Source: CAVVTR01 sp963751245 (GTDB lineage Bacteria > Acidobacteriota > Thermoanaerobaculia > Thermoanaerobaculales > Thermoanaerobaculaceae). From it: DNA of 64,000 bases. The DNA lies in the NCBI GenBank assembly GCA_963751245.1, contig CAVVTR010000007.1:434001-498000 (forward strand), in the 5' to 3' direction. The position numbers were made by a program, and so were the translations under genes. The notes beneath the pieces are model-generated. The model ran no database searches, was not told the origin of the DNA, and saw only the letters and a list, made by a program, of their open reading frames with translations. Every line of letters begins with the position of its first letter. The stretch's first letter is position 1. This document shows positions 7,669 to 16,801 of this stretch, in pieces.

Positions 7669-8664
7669 TCAGGCGAGGGCGGGCTCCGGTTCGTAGCGCG
7701 CTGCGGCGGCGGCAAGCTCGCGGGCGACGGCGGCTCGCAACTGCTCCGGGGCGAGAACCTCGCACGCCGCTCCCCACCCCAGCACCCAGGGCAGGATCTC
7801 CACGGTGGAGGTCACGGCGACGTGAAGCTCGACGCCGCCGTCGATGAGCTCCACGAGCCGCTGCGACGGGTGCCATCGCGTCTCGCGGACCCGTCGGGCC
7901 ATGGCGGCGGTGAAGCGGAGGCGGACTTCCTCCGGCTCGCCGTCGCCTTGCCAGACGATCCAGGCGCGGCCCACCGAGTCGAGGAGCTCCCGGGCCGGGG
8001 GCGGCGTGAACGGCGTGTCGGTGAGGGTGGCCGCCACGGCGCGCTCGAGCTTGAAGACCCTCACCGCGCCGGGAGGATCGGCGCGGCCGATGGCGTAGAG
8101 GGCCGACCCGAACGCGGACGGCTCCATCAGGTAGGGGCGGAAGCGGTAGACGGAAGGGCGGGTGGAGGTGAGGGACCGGTAGGTGAGGGACACCTCCCGG
8201 CGCAACGCCCAGCCGTAGGCGACGGTGCGGAAGGTGGCACCGAAGACGGCGTCCTCTCCCGTCGTGATCTGCTCCTGGAGCGCGCCCATGGCGTGCCGGA
8301 GGTCCTCGGGCACCACGGCGGCCAGCTTGGAAACCGCGCCGCGCACGGCGGGGTTGGGCTCGTCGGAATGGCGGACGAGGAGCCGGGCGGCGAGGTAGAC
8401 CGCGGTCGCCTCCTCGAGGAGGAAGCGCACCGGAGGCACCTCGATCTGGGCTCCCGCCACCAGCTTCCAGCGTCTGCCATCGCTGTAGATCGGCAGCTGT
8501 CCCGAGGACGAGAGCTCGCCCAGGTACTTGCGCACGGTCCGCGGCGCGGCGCCGAGACGCCGGGCGATCTCGGCCGTAGAGAGCCCGGACTCGTCGGCGT
8601 GGCAGAAGAGCAGCACGAGCGCGTTGAGGCGCCCCGCCTTGGTCATGGAGTCGGCGAAGACCAT
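7669..8664 (-). CDS. WYL-domain transcriptional regulator
   Basis: I chose ATG 8664 (331 residues), preceded by GAGGGGAACTGG. An upstream ATG at 8730 lacks a ribosome binding site. Residues 1-70 hold a winged HTH (GLSTAEIARRLGAAPRTVRKYLGELSSSG). The central part has the WYL-type strand pattern (SVYRFRPYLMEPSAFGSALYAIGRAD), and the end is a WCX-like dimerisation domain (RLRFTAAMARRVRETRWHPSQ). Such proteins sense small ligands or nucleic acids and often control DNA-damage, NAD/ADP-ribose or defence genes. Its likely target is the PARG-like gene immediately downstream. Confidence 0.85.
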   Translation of the reverse strand: MVFADSMTKAGRLNALVLLFCHADESGLSTAEIARRLGAAPRTVRKYLGELSSSGQLPIYSDGRRWKLVAGAQIEVPPVRFLLEEATAVYLAARLLVRHSDEPNPAVRGAVSKLAAVVPEDLRHAMGALQEQITTGEDAVFGATFRTVAYGWALRREVSLTYRSLTSTRPSVYRFRPYLMEPSAFGSALYAIGRADPPGAVRVFKLERAVAATLTDTPFTPPPARELLDSVGRAWIVWQGDGEPEEVRLRFTAAMARRVRETRWHPSQRLVELIDGGVELHVAVTSTVEILPWVLGWGAACEVLAPEQLRAAVARELAAAAARYEPEPALA

Positions 8665-8891
8665 TTCCAGTTCCCCTCGGTCCCCGGGTGGGCCGGCCAA
8701 TGTTAGCAGCATGAACGCTCTGCCTGTCATCTGTACACCTGGGAGTGGTACGGTGCGGCCGTGTCACGGGGCGGAGTCACCGCTCCTCAGGGGCCGGCCG
8801 TCCCGCACCCGGGGATCGGCTGACGCAACCCGGCGGGGGCCGGCGCGTATCAACGCCGTCGAAGCGCGGGCCGGATCGAGGGAGGGTCGCC

Positions 8892-10394
8892 ATGAACGGA
8901 GTGGAGCCGGGCGGAGCGGGAAGCCGGGCGGGCGCACTGGTGGCCGCGGCGGTGATGGTGGCCGCGGCGTGGGCGCAGGCGGCGCCGCCGCCCAGCGCCG
9001 CCGAGCGGATCGACGCGCTGCTCGCGCGCTACGAGGCGCTGGGGCAGTTCAACGGGACGGCCCTGGTCGCCTTCGACGGCCGGGTGGTGCTGTCCCGCGG
9101 GTACGGTAAGGCCAGCGTCGAGCTCGGGGTTCCTAACACGCCGGCCACCAAGATGTGGATCGGGTCGGTGAGCAAGGTCTTCACGGCGACGGCGGTGATG
9201 CGCCTCGTCGACCAGGGACGCCTCGGTCTGGACGACCGGCTCTCCGACCGGCTTCCCTGGTACCGGAGCGACACCGGCCGGCGCATCACGATCCGCCAGC
9301 TGCTCGGCCACACCTCCGGCGTCCCCGACTACATGCACCTCCCCGGCGTCGGCCGCGAGGGGTTCCGGCGCGAGGCCGGCGACGGCGTCATCGACGTCAA
9401 GGCGTTCGTCACGAGGTGGTGCAGCGGGGACCTCCAATGGGAGCCGGGGACGCGCTGGGGGTACAGCAACTCGGGGTACGTCCTGCTGGGCGCCGTGATC
9501 GAAGCGGTGACGGGCCAGCCGTTCGAGGCTGCGCTCCGCGCGCTCGTCCTCGAGCCGGCGGGGCTCGCGGAGACCGAGGACCTCGCCATGCGCCCCCGGG
9601 CCGTGGTGCCAAAGCTGGCGTCGGGCTACGAGAAGCAGGCGGGAGCGCTGGTGACCCGGCGTCCATGGAACGTCTCCACGGCCTACGCGGCGGGGGCGAT
9701 GGTCGCGACCGTGGAGGACCTCTACCGCTTCGACGCCGCCCTCGACCGCCCGGGCTTCCTGTCCGAGGAGAGCCGCAGGGCCATGTTCACCGAAGGGCCG
9801 GGCCACTACGGGTGCGGCTGGGAGGTGCACACGGAGCCGATCGGGCCCGGCGGCGCACCGCGCACCGTGGCCGGTCACGAGGGCTTCATCTACTGGGCCA
9901 TCACCCTCATCGAGCGCATCCCCGAGGACCGGGCGTTCGTGGCGCTGGCCAACAACACCGGCGACGCTCCGGTCCGCGCCCTCTTCGCGGGGATCACGGA
10001 CATCCTCTACGGGCGCGAGCCGGCCTGGCCCCTGCCCTCGGCGGCCGAGGCGGTGCACGCGGTGGCCGCGGAGCGGGGCGGCGAGGCAGCCGTCGCCCTC
10101 TACCGCAAGCTCCTGGCCGAATCGCCCGGGGGGTACGTCTTCGACGAGCGCGGACTGAACGCGCTGGGATACGCGCTGCTCGGCGAGGGCAGGCCGGACG
10201 CCGCGGTGGCGGTGCTCCGGCTGATGACCGAGCTCCACGCGGGGTCGGCCAACGGCTTCGACAGCCTGGGCGAGGCGCTGGCGGCGGCCGGCCGCCGCGA
10301 GGAGGCGATCCGGGCGTACGCGCGCTCCCTCGAGCTCGATCCGGGCAACGCCAACGCGGTGGAGAGGCTGGGCGGCCTGGTCAAGGCGCGGTGA
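8892..10394 (+). CDS. Secreted serine hydrolase (beta-lactamase/PBP4* family) with C-terminal TPR
   Basis: The start is ATG 8892 with GGAGGG six bases before it; 500 residues. A signal peptide occupies about residues 1-33. The class C beta-lactamase-like fold has SVSK (nucleophile near Ser92, general base near Lys95), YSN in the GYSNSGYVLLG segment, and a late HEGF replacing the usual KTG-like triad. The last 100 residues contain TPR-like helices ending EEAIRAYARSLELDPGNANA. It probably acts outside the cytoplasmic membrane as an esterase or D-Ala-D-Ala peptidase; antibiotic hydrolysis is not implied. Its 3' end overlaps the convergent cytochrome b gene by 14 bp. Confidence 0.85.
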   Translation: MNGVEPGGAGSRAGALVAAAVMVAAAWAQAAPPPSAAERIDALLARYEALGQFNGTALVAFDGRVVLSRGYGKASVELGVPNTPATKMWIGSVSKVFTATAVMRLVDQGRLGLDDRLSDRLPWYRSDTGRRITIRQLLGHTSGVPDYMHLPGVGREGFRREAGDGVIDVKAFVTRWCSGDLQWEPGTRWGYSNSGYVLLGAVIEAVTGQPFEAALRALVLEPAGLAETEDLAMRPRAVVPKLASGYEKQAGALVTRRPWNVSTAYAAGAMVATVEDLYRFDAALDRPGFLSEESRRAMFTEGPGHYGCGWEVHTEPIGPGGAPRTVAGHEGFIYWAITLIERIPEDRAFVALANNTGDAPVRALFAGITDILYGREPAWPLPSAAEAVHAVAAERGGEAAVALYRKLLAESPGGYVFDERGLNALGYALLGEGRPDAAVAVLRLMTELHAGSANGFDSLGEALAAAGRREEAIRAYARSLELDPGNANAVERLGGLVKAR

Positions 10395-11862
10395 GCGGCT
10401 CCAGGGGCTGCGGCCCGAGCGGGTGGGTGCGGCGGGACTGGAGGAACGCCACCAGCTTGTCCAGCTCCTCGGGGGAGAGGATCGCCCCGAAAGCCGGCAT
10501 GTTGTAGCCGCCGTTGAGGATCCGGATGCGCATCTGGTCCGCCGTGAGGCGGTCGCCCACGGTGGTCAGCACCGGGCCCCGGAAGCCCCCGTGGCCGCTG
10601 ATGTTGTGGCAGAAGATGCAGGCGCGCTTGTAGAACAGCGTCGCGCCCTCGGCCACCGGCCCCGTCGTGGCGCCCACGACCTCGGCGGGGAGCGGCCTGG
10701 CGGAGAAGTCCGGGGACCACCTGGCGTGGACCCCGGCGATCCACAGGGTGCCGATCATGAGGACGATCATGAGCACTGCCCCGACGGCCCACGGGCGGCG
10801 GGCCGGGTGGCGCTCCCCGCGGTTGAACAGGAACGGCAGCAGGACCAGGACCAGCCCGGCCGCCAGCGGGAAGAGGATGATGACGTAGTTCTCCGCGCTG
10901 TGCGGCAGCAGGGCGAGCACCGCGAAGTACCAGAGCAGGTACCAGTCGGGGCGGGGGCTGGCGGCCACCAGGGTGGGGTTCGGGGGCTTGTCCAGCAGCG
11001 GCGGCCCGAACGCGAGGGCCAGCGCGACGATGCCGACCACGACCAGGGCGCCGAAGGCGGCATCGCGCCAGGCGGCGTGGGGCCAGAACGGCTTGCCTTC
11101 CCGCTCGAGCATGTCGTGGTACCAGGCGCGGTAGGTGGCCGGGTTCACCGGCCGGCCCGCTTTCGCGGGCTCGGAGATGCCGTTCTTGAGGACCAGGTAG
11201 AGGTGGAAGCCCACCACGGCGAAGATGAGCCCGGGAAGGACCATGACGTGGAGGGCGAAGAAGCGGCTCAGCGTCGCGCCGCCCAGGGTGCCGCCGCCCA
11301 TGATGAAGTGCCCGAGCCAGGTGCCGATGAACGGCGTGCGGCCGGCCTGCTCCGCGCCCACGACGACGGACCAGATGGCGTTCTGGTCCCAGCGCAGCAG
11401 CTGCCCGGTGAAGCCCATGCCGAGCGTGAGGAGGAGGAGCAGGACCCCGGACAGCCAGCTCATCTCGCGGGGAAACTTGAAGGCGCCGGTGAGGAAGACG
11501 CGGATCATGTGGATGCCGATGAGCAGGATCATCGCCGAGGCGCCCCAGTAGTGGATGCCGCGGATGAGGTTGCCGAGAGGCGCCTCGTTGGTGATGAACT
11601 CGAGGCTGTGATAGGCCTCGCCCGCCGAGGGCACGTACACCGTGGCGAGGACGATCCCGGTGACGACCTGCACCAGGAACGAGAACAACGTGGCGCTGCC
11701 GAAGACGTACAGCCACCGCGAGCCCGGCGGCACCGGGTGGGTGGCGGCCGGCCCCGCCATCGCGGACAGGCCCGTGCGGTCGTCGATCCAGCGCCAGACG
11801 AGGGTGCCCAGCTTCTTCGCCGTCTCGACGGCGAGCCCTGCTCGTGGAATGGGTCGGCGCAT
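10381..11862 (-). CDS. Cytochrome b of a bc complex with fused C-terminal cytochrome c domain
   Basis: The 493-residue protein carries the quinol-oxidising cytochrome b core. Paired haem ligands lie in IRGIHYWGASAM...GIHMIRVF and in ALHVMVLPG...VGFHLYLV, and the Qo-site motif is PDWY (ASPRPDWYLLWY) instead of PEWY. At least eight membrane helices are apparent. After about residue 380 a periplasmic monohaem cytochrome c domain follows, with CIFCH and an axial methionine in YNMPAFG. The fused domain could replace cytochrome c1. It is the last gene of the operon that begins with coxB, ten bases after the Rieske gene. Confidence 0.9.
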   Translation of the reverse strand: MRRPIPRAGLAVETAKKLGTLVWRWIDDRTGLSAMAGPAATHPVPPGSRWLYVFGSATLFSFLVQVVTGIVLATVYVPSAGEAYHSLEFITNEAPLGNLIRGIHYWGASAMILLIGIHMIRVFLTGAFKFPREMSWLSGVLLLLLTLGMGFTGQLLRWDQNAIWSVVVGAEQAGRTPFIGTWLGHFIMGGGTLGGATLSRFFALHVMVLPGLIFAVVGFHLYLVLKNGISEPAKAGRPVNPATYRAWYHDMLEREGKPFWPHAAWRDAAFGALVVVGIVALALAFGPPLLDKPPNPTLVAASPRPDWYLLWYFAVLALLPHSAENYVIILFPLAAGLVLVLLPFLFNRGERHPARRPWAVGAVLMIVLMIGTLWIAGVHARWSPDFSARPLPAEVVGATTGPVAEGATLFYKRACIFCHNISGHGGFRGPVLTTVGDRLTADQMRIRILNGGYNMPAFGAILSPEELDKLVAFLQSRRTHPLGPQPLEPLTAP

Positions 11863-11872
11863 CTCGGCCCTC

Positions 11873-12397
11873 CTAGGTGATCGGGATCGGTGTGGTGCGC
11901 ACCTCGACGTTGCCGTCGCGGACGCGGACAGGGAAGCGGCTCAGCGCCCGCGGCGGCGGGCCGGCGGCGACCTTGCCGTCCTTGTAGTAGACGCCGCCGT
12001 GGCACGGGCACATGAACAGCTCGGCCTGGGCCACCCAGCGTACCGGGCAGCCCAGGTGGGTGCAGTTGAGGGCGAAGGCGATGAACTCGGTCTCGGCCTC
12101 CCGGCGCAGCCAGGCGCCGGTCTCCGCGGTGGTTCCCGCCCACGACCGCGCGGAGGCGTCGCGGAACGTGACCTCGACGGTGGTGCCGATCTCGAAGCCG
12201 TCCACGGAACCGACCCCCCGCCAGTCCTCCCGGGTCCTGCGGAACATCGGCGCGAAGATGAAGCCGACCACGGGGATGCCCACGAAGGAGGCGGCGACGG
12301 CCCCGGCGGCGACGCTGATGAGGGCGAGAAGGCGGCGCCGCTCCTTCTGCGGCGGCGCCGCGTCCTTGGCGGCACGGTCAGGAACGCTGCTGCTCAT
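11873..12397 (-). CDS. Rieske iron-sulfur protein of the bc complex
   Basis: A 174-residue protein with a cytoplasmic basic N-terminus (KERRRLL), one transmembrane helix at about residues 26-48, and the Rieske domain. The 2Fe-2S ligands are in CTHLGC and CPCHGG, one Cys and one His each. It takes electrons from quinol at the Qo site of the adjacent cytochrome b and passes them to a c-type haem. Its start overlaps the end of the small membrane subunit gene by 20 bp, indicating coupling. Confidence 0.9.
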   Translation of the reverse strand: MSSSVPDRAAKDAAPPQKERRRLLALISVAAGAVAASFVGIPVVGFIFAPMFRRTREDWRGVGSVDGFEIGTTVEVTFRDASARSWAGTTAETGAWLRREAETEFIAFALNCTHLGCPVRWVAQAELFMCPCHGGVYYKDGKVAAGPPPRALSRFPVRVRDGNVEVRTTPIPIT

Positions 12398-12647
12398 GGC
12401 GGATGTCTCCGATCCAACCTTTCAGGGCCGTGACCATCAGGATAAGCCCGATCCCCGTGATGACGAACGTGGTCACGAAGCCCCAGGCGAAGAGCACGAT
12501 CCCCAGAGCCATGACGGCCGGCCAGTAGGTGAGCTCGGGGAGCTCCTCGGGGAGCGGGCGGCTCCAGCCTGGAGGCAGGGTGTGCACGCCTCCGCCCTCG
12601 GGAGGGGCGGCGGCGGAGGTGACGGTGTCCTCGGAGTCCATGGTCAC
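12378..12647 (-). CDS. Small membrane protein, caa3 oxidase subunit IV-like
   Basis: An 89-residue protein with a proline-rich soluble N-terminus (residues 1-40) and two closely spaced hydrophobic helices (about 42-80). The size, the TYWPAVMALGIVLFAWG pattern and the position between ctaG and the Rieske gene fit the small subunit IV of caa3-type oxidases, which has no cofactor. Identification is by context and topology, because the family is short and variable. Confidence 0.65.
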   Translation of the reverse strand: MTMDSEDTVTSAAAPPEGGGVHTLPPGWSRPLPEELPELTYWPAVMALGIVLFAWGFVTTFVITGIGLILMVTALKGWIGDIRHEQQRS

Positions 12648-12672
12648 TCCTCGCGGGGGGCGCGCGGCCGGC

Positions 12673-13526
12673 TCACGTCCGCACGCTCCCCTGCTTCGTC
12701 GGTGGCGTGGCGGCGGCGCCGGGGAGGCCGGCGGCCGTCTCGGGCGACTCGGTGGCCGAGTACCAGCGGGCCAGCATGGCCAGGATCGCCCACAGGAACA
12801 CGAACATGCCCCCCACCCACATGAACAGACCGCCGAGCTCCTGGTCGTCCCGGGGCGTGAGGCCCCAGCCGTCGCGGATCAGCTTCAGGGCCCCGAGCTC
12901 GTCCGCGGGATGCAGGTAGGCGGGGTACAGGACCACGGGGGCGAAGGTGAGGACGATGCCGAGCACCGTGTTCGCGAGGGCCGCCGAGTAGAGGTAGAAG
13001 ATGGCCGGGAAGGGCGCCATGCGGAGCTCCTTCAGCGGCGTCAGCACGGGCCACCAGAAGATCGTCGCGGTGACCAGGAAGCTCAGGTGCTCCAGGATGT
13101 GGATGCGCTCGTCCGCGAGGGTGAGGTTGTAGAGGACGGGCAGGTGCCACACCCACAGCGTCACCACGCAGAGCATCCAGGCCAGCAGGGGCGTCGACAG
13201 CACCCGCTCCACCATGGCGACGCCGCGCCGGCGCAGGAGCCGGCGCAGCGGCGCCTCGGTCAGTCCGAGGAGCAGCAGGGGGGGACCACCAGGATGAGCA
13301 CGAGGTGCTCGGCCATGTGGGCGCTGAAGAGGTAGTCGTCGCCGAGGGCGTCGAGCGGTCCCTCCAGGGTGAGGAACAGCACGAGGATGCCGGCGAGCGT
13401 GTAGAGACCCTTGCGGGGCAACCGCCAGCGGACGGAGGCCAGGTAGGCGACGGCGAGGCCGATGCAGCCGGCCACCACCGACGGGTCCCACTCCCAGGCG
13501 GTGGCGAGGAGCGCCCCGGTGGTCAC
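12673..13526 (-). CDS. ctaG: Cytochrome c oxidase assembly factor CtaG (caa3 type), frame broken in a C7 run
   Basis: Translation begins at GTG 13526, overlapping the coxC stop (GTGA). The first 80 residues (WDPSVVAGCIGLAVAYL ... DYLFSAHMAEHLVLILVVPP) and the rest (LLLLGLTEAPL ... KQGSVRT) are in different frames. The frames meet at a run of seven C on the coding strand (plus-strand G7 near 13278-13284). One extra C gives a continuous 284-residue polytopic membrane protein of the caa3 CtaG family, with HMAEH and HILEHLSF histidine motifs. The protein helps copper-centre assembly in caa3 oxidase. An assembly error in the homopolymer is the simplest explanation. The C-terminal half also has possible internal starts (ATG near 13217). 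Confidence 0.8.
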
Positions 13527-14074
13527 AGGAACGCCCACAGGTAGACGACGGAGAAGATGACGACCCAGACGGCGTCCACGAAGTGCCAGTAGACGGAGAT
13601 GGCGTTCATGGCGCCCTCCGAGGGCTCGCGGGCGCGGCCGAGCAGGGCGAAGCCGAGCAGGATCGCGAGCATGACGAGACCCAGGAAGACGTGCAGCCCG
13701 TGGAAGCCCGTGAGGGTGAAGAAGGTGGTGCCGAAGAGGTCGCGGCTGATGGTGACGCCCCGGCCGAGCAGCCCAGCGTACTCGCGCGCCTGGCCGAACA
13801 GGAAGCCGGCGCCGAGGACGATGGTGGCGGCGAGCCAGCCGCGCAGCGGCCGCCGCCGGCCCTTCCGGTGGCTCACCTCGGCACGCCACAGCGTGAAGCT
13901 CGACGAGAGGAGGAGCACGGAGTAGACGCTGGTGGCCGCGAGGTCCAGGGAGCTGGCCGCGGTGGGACCGGTGCCCGTGCGCCGGTGGAGGGCCACGTAG
14001 GCCAGGAGGAGGAGGAGGAAGAACACCGCCTCGTTGGCGATGAACAGCAGCATGGCGAGCTTGTTCTTTTCCAT
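13523..14074 (-). CDS. coxC: Cytochrome c oxidase subunit III
   Basis: A 183-residue protein with five hydrophobic helices, matching the short five-helix form of subunit III. Conserved stretches are NEAVFFLLLLLAYVALH, FTLTGFHGLHVFLGL and YWHFVDAVWVVIFSVVYL. Subunit III stabilises the catalytic core and does not bind a redox cofactor. It is seven bases downstream of coxA and overlaps ctaG by four bases. Confidence 0.93.
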   Translation of the reverse strand: MEKNKLAMLLFIANEAVFFLLLLLAYVALHRRTGTGPTAASSLDLAATSVYSVLLLSSSFTLWRAEVSHRKGRRRPLRGWLAATIVLGAGFLFGQAREYAGLLGRGVTISRDLFGTTFFTLTGFHGLHVFLGLVMLAILLGFALLGRAREPSEGAMNAISVYWHFVDAVWVVIFSVVYLWAFL

Positions 14075-14081
14075 CGTCGCC

Positions 14082-15734
14082 TCACGTCTCGGACGTCGCG
14101 GCCGGCTCGTCGGGGGCGTCGGGGTGCGAGAGGTCCCACAGCGGCCTGCGCCCGTGGATGGGGGGCACCGCGTCGAAGTTGTGCGGGGGCGGAGGCGAGG
14201 TCGTCGCCCACTCCAGGGTCCAGGCGTCCCAGGGGTTGGAGCCTGCGGGCTCGCCCCGGAGGAGGCTGTCGACGATGTTGATGATGAAGAGCAGCACCGA
14301 GAAGGCGAGGATGAACGCGCCGATGGTCGACACGAGGTTGAGCTCCCCCAGGTACGGCAGCTTGGGATAGGTGAAGACGCGCCGCGGCATGCCCGCGAGC
14401 CCCAGCAGGTGCTGCACGAAGAACGTCAGGTTGAAGCCGATCACGGTGAGCCAGAAGTGCCACTTGCCCAGCTTCTCGCCCAGCATCCGCCCGGACATCT
14501 TGGGGAACCAGTAGTAGATGCCGGCGAGCACCGCGAAGACGGTGCCCCCGAACAGGACGTAGTGGAAGTGCGCGACCACGAAGTAGGTGTCGGTGAGCTG
14601 CCAGTCGATGGGGATGGCCGCGAAGGCGACGCCCGAGAGGCCGCCGATGGTGAACTGGATGATGAACGCGATGGCGAAGAGCATCGAGGTGGTGAACCGG
14701 ATCGAGCCGCCCCACATGGTGGCGATCCAGTTGAAGATCTTCACGCCCGTCGGGATGGCGATGAGCATGCTGCCGATGGCGAACACGTAGTAGACGGGGA
14801 AGCCGAGGCCGGTGGCGAACATGTGGTGGATCCACACCGTGAAGCTCAGGAAGCCGATGGCCACGGTGGAGGCGGCCAGGTACTCGTAGCCGAAGATCTT
14901 CTTCCGCGAGAACACCGGCACCACCTCGGAGATCATCCCGAACGCCGGGAGCACCATGATGTACACCTCGGGGTGGCCGAAGATCCAGAAGAAGTTCTGC
15001 CACATGAGGGCGGAGCCGCCCTCGGTGGGCACGAAGAAGTGGGCGTTGAGCATGCGGTCGGCGAGGAGCATGACGAGGGCGGCGTTGAGGGCGGGGATCG
15101 CGAGCACGATCAGGAAGGAGTTGACCAGGACCATCCACACGAACAGGGGGACCCGGGTCAGCTTCATGCCGGGCGCGCGGAGCTTGAGGATGGTGACGAT
15201 GAGGTTGATGGCCCCGGCGATGGTGCCCACGCCGACGGCGAGGAGGCCCAGGGCCCAGTAGTCGGGCCCGGGTGTGGCCGAGTAGGGGTGCTCCGACAGC
15301 GGCGCGTAGCTGAACCATCCGGCGGCAGGGGCGCCGCCGGCCATGAAGCTGAAGTAGATGAGCAGGCCCCCGAACACGAAGACCCAGAAGCTCAGGGCGT
15401 TGAGCCGGGGGAACATGACGTCGCGGGCGCCGATCATGAGCGGGACGAAGTAGGTCGCCAGCCCGATGAGGACCGGCACGACCACCAGGAAGATCATGGT
15501 GGTCCCGTGCATGGTGAAGATCTCGTCGTACGCCTGAGCCGACAGGAAGTGGTTCACGGGCTCGGCGAGCTGGACGCGGATCGCCAGGGCCTCCACCCCG
15601 CCGACGACGAAGAAGATCAGGGAGGCGACGACGTACATGATGCCGATCTGCTTGTGGTCGACGGAGGAGACCCAGGCCAGCATCCCGCTGCGGCCCGTGC
15701 CGGCGGTGGACGCGGCGGCGTCGGTGTCGGTCAT
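14082..15734 (-). CDS. coxA: Cytochrome c oxidase subunit I
   Basis: The catalytic subunit of an aa3-type haem-copper oxidase, 550 residues from ATG 15734, overlapping the coxB stop (ATGA). All metal ligands are visible: the low-spin haem His in FTMHGTTM, the CuB His with the cross-linked Tyr in GHPEVYI, the CuB pair in IHHMFATG, and haem a3 and low-spin ligands in VAHFHYVL. The sequence has twelve membrane segments. The Tyr within GHPEVY marks an A-type oxidase. It reduces oxygen to water and pumps protons. The longer open frame extending upstream is read out of the coxB frame and was not used. Confidence 0.95.
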   Translation of the reverse strand: MTDTDAAASTAGTGRSGMLAWVSSVDHKQIGIMYVVASLIFFVVGGVEALAIRVQLAEPVNHFLSAQAYDEIFTMHGTTMIFLVVVPVLIGLATYFVPLMIGARDVMFPRLNALSFWVFVFGGLLIYFSFMAGGAPAAGWFSYAPLSEHPYSATPGPDYWALGLLAVGVGTIAGAINLIVTILKLRAPGMKLTRVPLFVWMVLVNSFLIVLAIPALNAALVMLLADRMLNAHFFVPTEGGSALMWQNFFWIFGHPEVYIMVLPAFGMISEVVPVFSRKKIFGYEYLAASTVAIGFLSFTVWIHHMFATGLGFPVYYVFAIGSMLIAIPTGVKIFNWIATMWGGSIRFTTSMLFAIAFIIQFTIGGLSGVAFAAIPIDWQLTDTYFVVAHFHYVLFGGTVFAVLAGIYYWFPKMSGRMLGEKLGKWHFWLTVIGFNLTFFVQHLLGLAGMPRRVFTYPKLPYLGELNLVSTIGAFILAFSVLLFIINIVDSLLRGEPAGSNPWDAWTLEWATTSPPPPHNFDAVPPIHGRRPLWDLSHPDAPDEPAATSET

Positions 15735-16663
15735 TTCAGCCCCTCCAGGTAGGCGACGAGCTCCTTGATCTGGCCGGCGGACAGGTCGAGGTTGGGCATG
15801 TTGGCCCCGGGCTTGACGGCGTCGGGGTTGCGGAGCCACGTTGCCAGGTTGTCGGGCGTGTTGGTGAGCGCCCCCGCGGCCAGCGTCTCCCGGTCCGCCA
15901 GGTGGGTGAGGTCGGGGCCGATGGCGCCTTTGGCAGCGGTTCCGGCGATGGTGTGGCAGTTGGCGCAGGTGCGGTCGAGGAAGAGCTTCTCGCCGGCGAC
16001 GGCCTCCTCGGCGGTGGGAGGGGGCGGGGTGGCGAGCTGCTGCTTCTCCCACGCCGCGAAGGCCTCGGGGGTCTGGGCGATGACGCGGATGCGCATCCAG
16101 GCGTGCCCCGCGCCGCAGTACTCCGCGCAGCTCCCCAGGTAGGTGTCGGGGGCGTCCACCTGCAGCCAGATGTGGTTGGGGTGCCCGGGGATCGCGTCGA
16201 TCTTCCGCCCCAGCCGGGGGACCCAGAAGTCGTGGATGACGTCCGCGGACTCGACCCGCACCAGCCAGTGCCGGCCGACGGGCATGTGGACCTCGTTGGC
16301 CGTCACCACCCCGGAGTGGGGATAGTGCACCTCCCACCACCACTGGTGGGCGATGATCACCAGGTCCGGCTTGCGCTGGCCGGCGCCGGGGTCCACCACG
16401 CGCATGGTGTAGATGGTGAAGACGACGAGGGACGTGACGATGGCCAGGGGGATGGCGGTCCAGACGATCTCCAGCGTACGGTTGCCGGAGATCTGGCGGG
16501 GTTCCGCGTCTCCCGGGCGGCCCCGGAAGCGAATGATGATGTAGACAACGAGCCCCGCGACGACCGCCAGGATGAGGGCGGCGATCACCAGCATGTAGAC
16601 GAACAGGTGCGAGATCGCGTGGGCCTCGGGTGAAGCAGGACTCAGAACCTGATCGAACTGCAT
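15731..16663 (-). CDS. coxB: Cytochrome c oxidase subunit II with fused cytochrome c (caa3 type)
   Basis: The start is ATG 16663 after AAGGGGGG; 310 residues. Two transmembrane helices lie at about residues 20-45 and 65-90. The periplasmic cupredoxin domain carries the CuA ligands (HDFWVP, then CAEYCGAGHAWM). A C-terminal cytochrome c domain has CANCH and axial Met in ANMPNL. The fused haem accepts electrons directly, as in caa3 oxidases. It is the first gene of a seven-gene operon ending with cytochrome b, so the terminal oxidase and bc complex are made together. Confidence 0.95.
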   Translation of the reverse strand: MQFDQVLSPASPEAHAISHLFVYMLVIAALILAVVAGLVVYIIIRFRGRPGDAEPRQISGNRTLEIVWTAIPLAIVTSLVVFTIYTMRVVDPGAGQRKPDLVIIAHQWWWEVHYPHSGVVTANEVHMPVGRHWLVRVESADVIHDFWVPRLGRKIDAIPGHPNHIWLQVDAPDTYLGSCAEYCGAGHAWMRIRVIAQTPEAFAAWEKQQLATPPPPTAEEAVAGEKLFLDRTCANCHTIAGTAAKGAIGPDLTHLADRETLAAGALTNTPDNLATWLRNPDAVKPGANMPNLDLSAGQIKELVAYLEGLK

Positions 16664-16795
16664 CGTCCCCCCTTGGCTCGACGTCTGCAACGTGCCGGCG
16701 GCTCGCGAGGATTCCCGGGTTTGAAGACGGGGTGTGCCGGCGCGCTACCCTCTCAATTGGGCGGGTGGGCAGGGGGTGGAGGGGGGGCCCGCCCC

Positions 16796-16801
16796 TATAA
16801 T
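16796..16801 (+). promoter_or_regulatory. -10 box upstream of tadA
   Basis: A perfect TATAAT in an otherwise very GC-rich stretch, without a recognisable -35. The start of transcription would lie near 16808. It faces away from the cox operon, whose own promoter I could not identify in the same interval. Confidence 0.5.

Noticed and set aside
8665..8730. Upstream ATG 8730 as start of the WYL regulator
   Set aside because: It has no ribosome binding site, and the added residues are not like the family N-terminus. ATG 8664 has one.
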